A stretch of 64,000 bases of DNA from Ottelia alismoides (GCA_037367405.1 JAZKJV010008878.1:248001-312000); one strand, 5' to 3'; counted from the stretch's first letter, positions 38,701 through 45,539 are shown. Numbers and translations: made by a program. The notes: a model not told the origin generated them from the letters alone.

Positions 38701-41700
38701 ACCAACATAAGGAGAATGAACCAGTATGTAGAGACCCACGGCCAGTTCCAATCACCCTGCCCGTGAGAATGTCCTGAAACACAAGAGCAGATGGATCAAA
38801 TATGGCACGACAATGTAGATCTTTAGTGATTTGACTAATTGAAAGTAAATTCATTGAAAATTCAGGAGCATAAAGGACATTCTGAAGCCATAATGCAGGG
38901 GTCAAGTGCACCTCGCCCAGACCAGTAATGGGAGATTGTGTCCCATCAGCTATCACCATTGATCGTCCTGTCTGAGACGGACGAAAAAACTTCAACTGAC
39001 TTCGGTCACCACATAGATGGTGAGATGCTCCTGAATCCATGATCCACTCTGATAAATCTGCCCTGTAGCAACTAGTAAAAGCATATGCTATACCTGAAGC
39101 GGATGCTGAGGCCGATGCAGCTACCTCTGAAGATCCTGAAGAACTCGCTGATTCATGACTCGGCGTAACCTCTCTAAGTCGAGCCACCAGATCATCAAAC
39201 CTCTAATCAGATCCATGGGAAGAACTCCCTTCTTGCTGAGTTTGTTCGGCAGCACGAGCTGTAGTAGTAGGAAACCCATGCTTGTAATAACATGTTTCCT
39301 CAGTATGACTTGTTCTGCGACAGTAGGTACATGGCTGCCTAGGGGGTCGACTACCCCCTCCCCTGCCACGGCCACCTCGGCCTTGAAACTGTGAAGATCC
39401 TCCCCTACCACGGGATGCTGCCATGGCTGAGGATCTCTGAGATCCACCAGGAGATATGGAGAGTCTGCTCAACCTACGATATACCTCCTCCATAGGAGGT
39501 ATGGTGGCCTCTGTAAGAATCTGTGCTCTGGCTGCATCATACTCATGATCAAGTGCTGCTAGAAATACTCCTGTCATCACTTACTCCCTATATGCTTTGA
39601 GTTGTTCTGGTGTAGCTGTCAATGGAATATAACTATGTAACTTCTCAAATATACCCCTTAAAGAGGTATACAGGGTATGAAGAGGACGACCATTCTGTTT
39701 CGAAGTAAAGATGTCGTGCTGAAGCTGCAGAATCCTCGACCCGTTCTTTGTAGGAGAATATGTAGCAGCGAGTATATCCCACATATCCTTTGCTGTGGGC
39801 TGATTCAGGATGTCATTGGCTATCTCCATGGATACCGTGCCAGATAACCACACATGTGCATAGGCATCGTCTGCCTCCCATGAGGCATTAACCCCAGTCT
39901 TATCAACAAGTTCCTCTTGTGTGAGGATATGCTTCTTGCCATTGCACTGCATCAAACTCATAAACTGCATGGCCCACAGTTCATAGTTTGTTCCATCCAT
40001 CTTCACCATGGGTGTTGGACCTTTGAAGGCATCCGGGGATGGAACATCTGTCTTGTTGTCCGACATGACAACACCACTTTTTCTATAGATTGGGGTTACA
40101 CGTTGTTGACAGGAATGTCTACGCGGACATATGTGAAGGTGATTGTGGGCGTAGACTCATACCACAATCCCTTCCATATCACGAAAGTGTCTCTGAAGAC
40201 CTAGGCTGTAACCTTACTCGAGAGAGCGCGTGGGACACAAGATGTGCGCTAGGGCACAACCGAGCATGCAAAAGATGCGTGCGATAGGAACACAGCCGCG
40301 TGAAGGGACCCTGCTGTCAACGCCAAGGGATACAGCCACGCGATAGGGCACACGGCCACGCACGGGACTGCAGGCGAGGGAGCGCATGCGAGCGCTGAAG
40401 GAGCGCGAGGGGGAAGGAGCACGACGGCGACGGCGCTAGGGCTTAAGACCGTCGGCGACGGCGGCGGGGCTTTTGGTGGGGACACGGATTTAGGGCACAG
40501 GCTCCGATCTAGGACCGTCGCTCTGATGCCATGTGGAATTAGAGAAAGAAAAGATGGTTTATTCTCAGCCCTAGAGCTCTCTTATATAGGAGAAAAGCTC
40601 TGTGGGTAAATAACATAAACAGGGCAGAGGAAACAACTAATACAAATATCGCAACACCTCTAGGAATGTTCTCCCAGGAACTCCTCACGCTTTTCTCACG
40701 TTGTCTACTCACTCTTGACAATGTGTATGGCTAAAAAAACAGAGAACTAGGGTAAGGATTAAATCCGCTAAAAGAATGAAATGGAGGACTTACGAAGGTG
40801 GCATTACCTTGTCAGCTAGGAAAGGACAACCTTTCCTCTAAATGGTGCTGGGCTCCAAATGGTGAACTCTGATGGCAATTCATTGAGCTACTTGCTAGGT
40901 TTTTGGAGCGAATAATTTTAGGGCAACAACCTCTTTTTATATACAAAGTTAGATCTTAAAAGGATCCTATATCTATTTACTTAAAGTCTTAAATTGCTCA
41001 TATAGCTTGAGCTATCCAACTCAAAATCATGTGCTGTAGGGTTTGTCAAAAAGCTCTTGCTGAGGCTCTTTTAATGAGACTATTTGTCGTGGTTTAACTC
41101 AAGAACATTTTGTGGCACGGAAAACAAAGGTCTTGCGTGAAACCCTATGAAACTCCTTGAGAAAGTATGGAACAAGTTTCACCATGAAGTACCCATGGGT
41201 AGACTGCTCCGAAGCAGGAGCAGAAGACTTAAATAATAAACCGACAACGCATATACTCTCAACGTGGATCAAGTACATGGATGGCATCCATGAAAACCCA
41301 ACGTTCAATGAATTATACTCCCGTTCCTTGTAGAAAGAAAAAAAAACAACCATGCAAATTGATTACATGGAGCATCCTTCTCAAGGGAAGGAAACCTGCG
41401 GAAAGGTATGCCCTAATGTTCAAACACGGCCAGGGCTGTCTTCACTTGCTTAGTGAAAGAGGAAGGATGAGTTACATATATATATGCACCGGGAGATTAA
41501 TGGATCCTCACCCATGACCCACTACCCAGTTACAAAAAATTACGTCAGCATTGCACATATGCTTCTTCTTTAAAAAATAATCCCACTATGTTTTGTATAA
41601 TTCACTCTGGCTCTGGTCATCTTAACTACTGTTGAGAATCTTATTTTGAAGTGGATTTCTCTTCAGTTGACTCTGCTTATGAAGTTCTGTGAACCTCACT

Positions 41701-43050
41701 CTAAGCTGTACCCCTTTTTCCCCCCATTCAGCTGAGATATATTCCAGAACATGTTAAAACTAGAAATGATATATAATCTCAGCTATGATAAATAAGAAAT
41801 GTTATTTCTGTATCCAGCATAATTTTCTGTTATATTAGTGCTTATATCACATAGCATAAAGCACTGACAGTCTAAAGTGGAGAAAGATAAGTTGTGGCTT
41901 TGAGTAGTGCTTAACGTGTCATTGTTGCAATTGAATAACACATATTTTGAAGGCAAAGTTCACCAATGGAAGACTTTTCTGTCAGTATTATTCCTCGTGC
42001 TTGCTTTATTCAGAAAGTTGGCCTTATATTCTACTCCCAGAGAGCATTTCCTAGAATGAGAAGGATTAAAGTCCTTAAAATACTTTATTTGTTATTGCAT
42101 CCAACCACTTTAGATCAAAGCTTCAGCAATTTTAACTTGGTTATTACATCTTCAGCGGATATATGGCTCCTGAATATGCAACCAGAGGTCACTTAACAGA
42201 CAAAGCAGATGTCTTCAGCTTTGGGGTTGTCATTCTAGAACTCATCAGTGGAAAGAGAAATACAGACTGCCTTCAGGGGAATGAAATGATATATCTAATG
42301 GATTGCGTAAGTACTTATTGTTTCGGCTCAAGAGAGATCATTCATGCATTATGACTTTTCGCACGTATATTTAAGAATGTAAACACAACTAGTGAATAAA
42401 AGACTCATGGAAATGATTTAAAAGTTATTTTGTTTTGCTATTAGAGTATATTGATGACACATATTGATCATTCTTTTCTTTGCTGAACTGTGAATTTTTT
42501 TAGCTTTACAAGATTGAGCATGATTAGATTTTGATATGGCTAAAATTTTCCGTTGATTCTTTACCTATGTCTGCTGAATATGAGTATCCCTTGAGGAGTT
42601 TTGAAAAAAAATTAAATCGATACCATGGACTTTCAGGCACTACTTCTGCAGAAACAAGGAAGACTTCTTGAACTCGTAGATCCAAATCTAGAATCTAAAT
42701 TCATAAAGGAAGAAGCGCTGAGAACATTACACGTCAGCCTTTTATGCACCAATGCTTCCCCTATACGGAGACCTTCAATGGCTGTTGTGGTCGATATGCT
42801 CAATGGGAAAGTTCCTATCCCGGTCTCTGCGATAGGCCTTTCAGTAACTGAAGCTTGGACCTTGGAAGTTCCAGAGAGACATCCCCCTCCTGACATTAGT
42901 ACTACATGGCTGACACAGCAATCAGCAGATTCTCTTGATCACCATTATGACGATGATGAAATCGCCTCTCATTCATCATCAAACTATTCTCCCTTGAATG
43001 ATGATATGTTGGCAGTTGCAATGACTAAACATCAAGGACTAAATCAATAG
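9745..43050 (+). CDS. LRR-malectin receptor-like serine/threonine kinase (LRR-VIII-2 type), 23 exons, frame broken near the N terminus
   Basis: A cell-surface receptor kinase: extracellular LRRs plus a malectin domain, one membrane span and a cytoplasmic RD-type kinase, the architecture of Arabidopsis At3g14840 and relatives. I placed 23 exons by GT/AG sites, phase and family resemblance: 9745-9832, 11311-11492, 11719-11791, 14356-14424, 14514-14585, 14663-14734, 15663-15734, 15811-15882, 19995-20066, 20162-20233, 20301-20372, 20886-20954, 21040-21117, 25028-25087, 25177-25215, 25292-25341, 25404-25774, 29056-29251, 29337-29599, 29767-29977, 30061-30295, 42156-42306, 42637-43050. They total 3,053 nt, about the usual 1,000-odd residues, but not a multiple of three. 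From exon 4 to the stop the frame stays open; exons 2-3 hold three indels. It may be a pseudogene. The ligand cannot be inferred. Confidence 0.88.
12276..12474. mobile_element. non-autonomous hAT-type MITE, 199 bp, in intron 3
   Basis: Starts CAAGGCCCTAAATGTC and ends, inverted, CATGGCCTCAAATTTC; perfect 8-bp duplication AATATGGG lies at 12268-12275 and 12475-12482. The interior is crowded with ATTTCGGT / ACCGAAAT motifs in both orientations, the subterminal-repeat style of hAT elements. The 705-bp element at 53937-54641 has similar ends and related motifs. Confidence 0.83.
12771..12943. mobile_element. small inverted-repeat element nested in the hAT element
   Basis: TTGATCCTGTGAGAG at the left is repeated inverted at the right (CTCTCACAGGATCAA), and the inner bases continue to pair imperfectly (TGTGAGAGCATG with CATGCTCTCACA). 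The centre contains a second hairpin (TCTCTCTCCTCCCG / CAGGAGAGAGAA-like). I see no target duplication, so the class is uncertain. It splits the subterminal-repeat zone from the AT-rich core of the host element. Confidence 0.6.
13405..13495 (+). mobile_element. tRNA-derived SINE-like fragment
   Basis: TGGCCTACTGGTAAG at about 13412 resembles a pol III A box and GAGTTCAAGCCC at about 13460 a B box, spaced as in a tRNA, followed by a T-rich tract. No acceptor stem can form, so it is not a tRNA gene. The 5' tRNA-like part of a SINE is the simplest reading. Confidence 0.4.
14356..25341 (+). CDS. kinase gene exons 4-16: leucine-rich repeats and linker
   Basis: Exons 4-13 are nearly all 72 nt (69, 72, 72, 72, 72, 72, 72, 72, 69, 78) and all begin and end in phase 2, so each carries one LRR split at the same codon. 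Examples are [19 protein letters not shown] in exon 4, [19 protein letters not shown] in exon 6 and [15 protein letters not shown] in exon 12. Exons 14-16 (60, 39 and 50 nt) encode the last half-repeat and the cysteine-containing linker to malectin ([14 protein letters not shown]). The donor after exon 5 is GTCTGT, weaker than its neighbours. Introns 8 and 13 are enlarged by retrotransposons. The frame is open throughout. Confidence 0.85.
15883..16615. other. start of intron 8, gene-free
   Basis: AT-rich intron sequence following exon 8, merging after about 16100 into sequence that may belong to the decayed copia element downstream. No domain can be read here. Confidence 0.4.
16616..19790 (+). 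mobile_element. decayed copia retrotransposon (gag, protease, integrase) in intron 8
   Basis: Plus-strand fragments in the usual copia order: gag N terminus from 17278 ([19 protein letters not shown]), protease near 18169 ([17 protein letters not shown], with the active-site Asp-Ser-Gly), integrase pieces at 18560-19130, and the integrase-RT linker at 19320-19790 ([16 protein letters not shown], then a Pro/Ser-rich stretch). Stops and frameshifts interrupt every domain. Reverse transcriptase and RNase H are missing, and the remnant stops about 200 bp before exon 9. The upstream 16616-16860 stretch may be its 5' LTR and leader; ends are approximate. It lies sense to the host gene and resembles the 35638-40656 lineage. 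Confidence 0.72.
21230..22134 (-). mobile_element. 3' end of an antisense copia element in intron 13
   Basis: On the minus strand, 22134-21865 encodes copia RNase H ([19 protein letters not shown], then [19 protein letters not shown]) and decayed continuation to about 21600. A polypurine tract follows (read on minus, CTCCAACTTGAGTGGGAG at about 21581-21564), adjoining an LTR that extends left to roughly 21230 and ends at 21563. The 5' half of the element is missing; at about 22140 it joins the 5' region of a different LTR element. The RNase H is close to that of the complete copia at 35638-40656. Confidence 0.72.
22140..23020 (-). mobile_element. 5' part of a non-autonomous LTR element, with LTR 22709-23020
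   Basis: An LTR of about 312 bp runs from TGTTAGAAAATAGG (22709) to TACTCCAACA (23020). Immediately left of it, on the minus strand, lies TGGTATCAGAGC, the initiator-Met-tRNA primer site, so this is a 5' LTR read on the minus strand. Beyond the site are an AT-rich leader and a GC-rich unrecognised patch (22150-22440), as in the elements at 25998-28513 and 45540-49660. The matching 3' LTR is absent: the left half has been replaced by an unrelated copia end, evidence of a recombination or deletion. Confidence 0.7.
23021..24714 (+). mobile_element. decayed copia fragment(s) with 3' LTR 24131-24714, in intron 13
   Basis: 23021-23360 encodes a piece of the copia integrase-RT linker ([14 protein letters not shown], then a Pro-rich tract). 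After a deletion, 23476-23720 carries RNase H of a Tork-like type ([39 protein letters not shown]), and 24030-24110 the C terminus. A polypurine tract (ACTTGAGATGGAG, 24118-24130) abuts an LTR that begins TGTTGAAAACTATATG and ends ATTCGCAACA. Reverse transcriptase is missing, so two different copia remnants may be joined at about 23400. A SINE sits inside at 23817-24008. Confidence 0.72.
23817..24008 (-). mobile_element. tRNA-derived (Au-like) SINE with 20-bp target duplication
   Basis: Read on the minus strand: ATGGTCTAGTGGTGG (A box), CAGGGTTCAAATCCCACT (B box), and the tail ATCCATGTAGCCGACCCTAC-TTATAGTGGGAGAAAG, which matches the 3' end known for plant Au SINEs. It is bracketed by TTGTATTGTAGTATGTTAAA (23797-23816) and TTGTACTGTAGTATGTTAAA (24009-24028), 19 of 20 bases identical. 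The duplicated bases belong to the copia coding sequence, so the SINE jumped into an existing copia element. Confidence 0.85.
25404..29251 (+). CDS. kinase gene exons 17-18: malectin domain
   Basis: Exon 17 (25404-25774) encodes [11 protein letters not shown], the TLYDDDLS region and [20 protein letters not shown], ending FFDVYIQ. Exon 18 (29056-29251) continues [16 protein letters not shown] through [19 protein letters not shown] and [10 protein letters not shown]. Together they form the carbohydrate-binding-like malectin domain that precedes the membrane span in this family; aromatic and glycine positions look normal. The two exons join in phase 0 across an intron of 3.28 kb that contains the LTR element at 25998-28513. 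The donor of exon 18 is best placed after 29251 (AAAAA then GTGAGA), because only that choice keeps phase with exon 19. Confidence 0.88.
25998..28513 (-). mobile_element. non-autonomous LTR retrotransposon (copy A), 2.5 kb, in intron 17
   Basis: Two LTRs (25998-26326 and 28195-28513) begin TGTTATAAAATATGAAG and end TACTCYAACA; the 5-bp duplication GTGTA flanks the element (25993-25997, 28514-28518). On the minus strand the right LTR is the 5' one, followed by TGGTATCAGAGC; a polypurine tract (AGCTTGAGGGGGAG) adjoins the left LTR. There is no gag or pol. The inside comprises a region shared with copy B (26330-27000), a T-rich tract, and a GC-rich block (27322-28038) between two AGGGTTCCC/GGGAACCCT motifs. 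Reading frames in that block are Arg/Pro/Ser-rich on both strands and look compositional. It must rely on copia-type proteins from elsewhere. Confidence 0.86.
29337..29599 (+). CDS. kinase gene exon 19: membrane span, juxtamembrane segment and glycine loop
   Basis: The exon opens [20 protein letters not shown] and runs into a single hydrophobic span ([15 protein letters not shown]) followed by basic residues ([12 protein letters not shown]), which fix the cytoplasmic side. It then has the juxtamembrane block [20 protein letters not shown] and the ATP-binding glycine loop [11 protein letters not shown] at its end. The exon ends in phase 0 at 29599 before GTACAG. All expected residues of the loop are present. 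Confidence 0.9.
29767..30295 (+). CDS. kinase gene exons 20-21: kinase N lobe and catalytic loop
   Basis: Exon 20 (29767-29977) carries the ATP-anchoring lysine in [17 protein letters not shown], the [11 protein letters not shown] strand and the hinge [19 protein letters not shown]. Exon 21 (30061-30295) carries [19 protein letters not shown], the catalytic loop [11 protein letters not shown] (an RD kinase) and the metal-binding DFGLAKL, ending STRIAGTV in phase 2. Family members usually have HRDIKATN, so Pro replaces Ala. Nothing needed for catalysis is missing. After this exon comes an 11.86-kb intron that separates the DFG from the APE motif. Confidence 0.92.
30729..30950 (+). mobile_element. 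lone LTR (207 bp) plus primer-binding site in intron 21
   Basis: TGTAACACCCC at 30729 and GGGATGTTACA ending at 30935 form a complete LTR with inverted TGTAAC/GTTACA ends; TGGTATCAGAGCC follows two bases later, a full initiator-Met primer site. Nothing downstream belongs to the same element, which was interrupted or deleted after the primer site. Confidence 0.65.
30980..34300 (+). mobile_element. decayed Tork-like copia element in intron 21
   Basis: An LTR end (GCTACGTGCAACA, about 31167) is followed by TGGTATTAGAGCC and the start of a copia gag ([13 protein letters not shown]). Integrase is readable near 32860-33080 ([29 protein letters not shown]), and reverse-transcriptase pieces near 33800-34300 in shifting frames ([27 protein letters not shown]). 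Stops are frequent. An RTE LINE end interrupts gag at 31440-31645. Near 34190-34280 about 20 bp (ACAGCTTCATGGTTGGTTTA) is duplicated. No intact domain remains. Confidence 0.7.
31440..31645 (-). mobile_element. RTE-type LINE 3' end inside the copia remnant
   Basis: The minus strand 31643-31461 encodes the C-terminal end of an RTE-clade reverse transcriptase ([20 protein letters not shown]), then the 3' tail ATCCATGTAGCCGATCCTAC and GGGAAAAGGCTTTGTTG. Plant Au SINEs share this tail and are thought to borrow RTE machinery; an Au-like SINE is present at 23817-24008. Confidence 0.7.
34341..34649 (+). mobile_element. polypurine tract and 3' LTR of a non-autonomous LTR element family
   Basis: CTTGAGGGGGAG precedes an LTR of 296 bp running TGTTGGAGTATTTGG to TATTTTCTAACA. 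It is related, in the opposite orientation, to the LTR at 22709-23020 and to those of copies A and B, sharing the block CCCGCTCCGTAAGGAGTAGG near 34570. Its partner LTR is not in this intron. Confidence 0.7.
34650..35637. other. intron 21 stretch without recognised features
   Basis: AT-rich sequence between the lone LTR and the complete copia element. TGCCCCGACCC near 35062 is reminiscent of an LTR beginning but no partner was seen. No coding sequence is recognised. Confidence 0.45.
35770..36498 (-). pseudogene. copia RNase H, split by a stop
   Basis: 36498-36121 encodes [20 protein letters not shown] and [19 protein letters not shown] (the catalytic Asp region); after TGA near 36121 the same frame continues [20 protein letters not shown] to 35770. 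In the related fragment at 21865-22134 the corresponding codon is Arg (ARSSAESEY), so the stop fits a single C-to-T change from CGA. Confidence 0.85.
36520..38037 (-). pseudogene. copia integrase tail and reverse transcriptase (open frame of 505 codons)
   Basis: After the integrase C terminus and a Pro-rich linker comes a complete reverse-transcriptase domain: [52 protein letters not shown] and the catalytic motif YVDD in [14 protein letters not shown]. It ends at a stop just before RNase H. This is the longest open frame of the window and the best preserved part of the element. Confidence 0.9.
38401..39187 (-). pseudogene. copia protease and N-terminal integrase, frameshifted
   Basis: The protease has [14 protein letters not shown] with the catalytic Asp-Ser-Gly. 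Near 38750 the frame shifts into the integrase zinc-binding region ([22 protein letters not shown]) and the first catalytic aspartate ([13 protein letters not shown]). The frame stops at about 38401, and the rest of the integrase core (38040-38400) is readable only across further stops. Confidence 0.82.
39203..40066 (-). pseudogene. copia gag with in-frame stops
   Basis: Gag starts [14 protein letters not shown] at 40066 and carries the [13 protein letters not shown] block and the retrotran_gag region ([20 protein letters not shown]). A stop at about 39581 splits it; the same frame resumes [20 protein letters not shown] and reaches an Arg/Gly-rich stretch and the nucleic-acid-binding zinc knuckle [14 protein letters not shown] (C-X2-C-X4-H-X4-C). 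A second stop lies near 39203, before the protease. The domain order is normal. Confidence 0.85.
40657..42155. other. end of intron 21, gene-free
   Basis: AT-rich sequence between the copia element and exon 22. No domain, RNA or transposon end is recognised. The last 300 bp (41850-42155) end in a normal pyrimidine-rich tract and TTCAG acceptor. Confidence 0.5.
42156..43050 (+). CDS. kinase gene exons 22-23: kinase C lobe and tail
   Basis: Exon 22 (42156-42306) restores phase exactly with exon 21 across the 11.86-kb intron and encodes [20 protein letters not shown] and [13 protein letters not shown], the APE and F-helix regions. Exon 23 (42637-43050) encodes [32 protein letters not shown] and a Ser/Asp-rich tail ending HQGLNQ. 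The stop TAG at 43048-43050 is followed immediately by GTAAGC, a strong donor, so the transcript may be spliced within its 3' UTR. The correct phase across such a large intron argues the exon junction was preserved. Confidence 0.92.
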
Positions 43051-44560
43051 GTAAGCATTGGCAAATCTCATCTATTCCCTATCTTTTGAAAGGTAAAGAA
43101 GCAATCCAATATTTGTTTGTTTTCTCAGTGTGGTACTGCTGAGTTCTTTCGTACTCGTAAAATTTCTGAGTTTGTTCTAGCTGTTTAGAAAGTTACATTC
43201 TTCTTAACAATCGGGTGAGTTGAAATTATACAGATTATGCATACAGTGAATCCTGATTTGTTAATGCGAAAATTCCATGTCATGGATTTACAGGGAAATT
43301 AATACATAATCCTATCACTTCACGGTGACCCAAATGTGGACTTGCAGTGTAAATTGCAAAAAAAAAACTATGAAATTATTTCGAAAATATTCTAGTCGAA
43401 GTGTATATATATGCATTTGACAGACAGCAATATATATATGAGGAAAATGGGGCTGCCCCCAAGGGGGAGCTAACTTAGCTCCCCCCGCCCTATTTTCTTC
43501 AAATTTTTTTATTTTTTTTTGAAAATTCTTTCCGTGAATATTCATCACTATATCCCTATATTATGTTATAAAAATTTCGTGTCAAACAGAGACTCCTACG
43601 GCCTCCATCCAGACAGTCATTTTTTTAACGGTAACAGGATTTTTTAAATCGACCACGTTTGGATGGAGGTCGTACGAATCTCTGTTTCGCATGAAATTTG
43701 AATGACATAATATAGGGATTTATTAATGAATTTACACGGTTTTAGATTTCAAAAAAAATAAAAAAATTTTGTGAAAAAATGGTGGGGGGAGCTAAGTTAG
43801 CTCCCCCTAGGGGGCATACACATTTTACCCATATATATATTTATAAAAGGGGGTATATTGGTAATTTTATGTGACCCTGTGGTACAGAAGCTGTCTTTGA
43901 GGGTTGCTATTCTTACGCCCATTTTGTGAAGAAACAAAGAAGGCATGCTGGGAGCGGAGTATGCACATTACCGAACCATTATGTACCATTGTATTGTGTC
44001 TGTGCATGTTTTTCTCTTTAGCAGCTTCTGGTTGTGTTTGTTGATTGGACCCATTCCCACCAAACAATTCCTAAACAAGTTAGTCATCACAATGATGCAC
44101 AATGCCCCATAAAATCCTCGTCTCAATCAGCCTGCCACCAACGAAACGTATACCTCGATGGTGTTGACGAAGGTGGTGTTACAGAATATTCCGAATTCGT
44201 AAGGTTTACTAGCACTGCTGATTGAAACGTTTCTTTTCCATTCAGGTGGTGGTGCCACTTCCGATGCCGCAGCTCTCCATTGTGCTATCTCTGGGCAGTG
44301 ACATCTCGTCGTCGAGCTTTGTGCAGAGGTGCTCAGATGAACAGAAGCTGAAGCACACCTTTATGGCATCCTTGAGCTGACCAACAGCAATGAATTCATC
44401 ATCTAGGATTTCCTTGCTGTCAACGCAGCCATTGCTTGATTCATGCCAACAATGGAGATCTAATTAGCCCTTCCTTGTTGGATGTTTCACTTGCTGTACT
44501 TGTGTATCTCTTGCTGCATATAAATGTTGTTATCGTGAACATAATTGATCGGTTCACTAT
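43051..44560 (+). other. probable 3' UTR with an intron and a terminal untranslated exon
   Basis: The stop codon abuts GTAAGC, and TTCCATTCAG/GTGGTGG near 44246 is a good acceptor. The stretch after it (about 44247-44560) is less AT-rich than its surroundings, has no long frame and ends in TATAAATG / TTGTTATCG sequence suitable for 3' processing. This would make a 1.2-kb 3' UTR intron containing the MITE at 43440-43830. Inference from splice signals only. Confidence 0.35.
43440..43830. mobile_element. foldback MITE, 391 bp (Mutator-like duplication)
   Basis: The ends match inverted for about 47 bp: GAGGAAAATGGGGCTGCCCC on the left and, read inverted, GGGTAAAATGTGTATGCCCC on the right, both continuing into GGGGGAGCTAACTTAGCTCC. 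The two halves also mirror each other inside (CACTATATCCCTATATTATG with its inverse near 43710), so nearly the whole element could fold on itself. TA-dinucleotide flanks (43431-43439, 43831-43839) make the 8-9-bp duplication hard to prove. Diverged relatives lie at 8503-8852 and about 4590-4870. Confidence 0.75.
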
Positions 44561-44746
44561 GATTATTTAACATAATTGTTTGATTAAAGTCCAAAGATTA
44601 GAAGACACTGTGTACCTGCAAAATTGAATGAAAGAACCAAATGAACGAAACTGCTCTTTTTTGAATTCTGCCTAAAATATCCAATTACCATTGTCCTCGC
44701 ATGAAAATCACTGTTCTTGAAATCCAAGATATTCTTAGGTTATCCG

Positions 44747-45212
44747 TGTAGAAAAATGACAATGCGGAAGCGTAATAATTAGATACAAGGACAAAGAACT
44801 GAATATCACCAAGATTTACATGAAACCCTACTCCATAAGGAGCGGTAACACCGGTTCTACCACATCAAGTAATAGATTATGTGACGCATGTGGTAATCAG
44901 ATCCTGAAGGGACTAATTACCCATCCGTGGATGCATACTCTAGCCAAGGTTACAAAAGTCGGTAGTCGGTACTCGGTCGGTCGGGTTACTAACTAGGGAT
45001 TAATCAGATTTAGTTGGACTTTAGTCGGGGTTTGATTTTTAAATATATAAATCATTTTTATACATATATTATTATATCAAAGAAGTAATTGAATTTAAAT
45101 TACCTAGTCAGAATTAGAATTAGTCGGTACTCAATCCGTCACATCACAGACTAGACTAGCAGGACCTATTAGTCAGGCTAGTCGGGTGACTTTTACAACA
45201 TTGACTCTAGCA
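44747..45212 (-). mobile_element. solo LTR of the same LTR family, split by a hAT MITE
   Basis: TGTAGAAAAATGACAATGCGG at 44747, AAACCCTACTCCATAAGGAG at 44825 and an end reading ATACTCTAGCA follow the layout of the LTRs at 22709, 25998 and 45540, but shorter and diverged. Flanks ATCCG and ATCCA match at 4 of 5 bases. The hAT MITE at 44945-45203 entered two bases before its right end. Confidence 0.6.
44945..45203. mobile_element. non-autonomous hAT-type MITE, 259 bp
   Basis: Begins CAAGGTTACAAAAGTCGG and ends, inverted, CAATGTTGTAAAAGTCACC; perfect 8-bp duplication ACTCTAGC at 44937-44944 and 45204-45211. Subterminal zones carry repeated AGTCGG / CTAGTC motifs. It inserted into an older solo LTR. 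Confidence 0.86.
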
Positions 45213-45539
45213 ATCCACGTTAAGAACAAATAATTCTATCGAATTGTGTATGATTATGTGTAACAGTTTCCATTCTAGCTGTACTTTGATTTTTCTTCAC
45301 CGCCCCTCCTGTAAAGCCATCCTCTTAAGTTCTCGCACCTCAGATCAGAACTGAAACATCAGAAGAGCTTTATCCACTCCACTTGTTTAGAGATTAAGAA
45401 TAGCATGGGAACTGAAACATCGTAGCTATTACAGATTTAAGAAAAATCTGAAACTATGAGAAGCATATCCCTCATTCTCGCTTAATTGTTTGGGACAATG
45501 ACGGATATATACGGTAAATAGAGATAAAATAGATGATAT
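45213..45539. other. gene-free stretch
   Basis: Unremarkable intergenic DNA between the solo LTR and the copy B LTR element. No feature recognised. Confidence 0.55.

Larger units (their letters stand above)
35638..40656 (-). mobile_element. structurally complete copia retrotransposon, 5,019 bp, antisense in intron 21
   Basis: Two 125-bp LTRs (35638-35762 and 40532-40656) begin TGTGGAATTAGAG and end ATCGCAACA on the plus strand; they differ at 4 positions (121/125 identical). The 5-bp duplication CCTCT sits at 35633-35637 and 40657-40661. On the minus strand the order is 5' LTR, primer site (TGGCATCAGAGC, one base from the usual), GC-rich leader, gag, protease, integrase, reverse transcriptase, RNase H, polypurine tract (AGCTTGAGGGGGAG), 3' LTR. 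The short LTRs suit the Ale/Retrofit lineage of copia. Stops in gag, protease-integrase and RNase H, plus a frame break near 38750, make it non-autonomous now. It sits antisense in the kinase gene. Confidence 0.93.
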
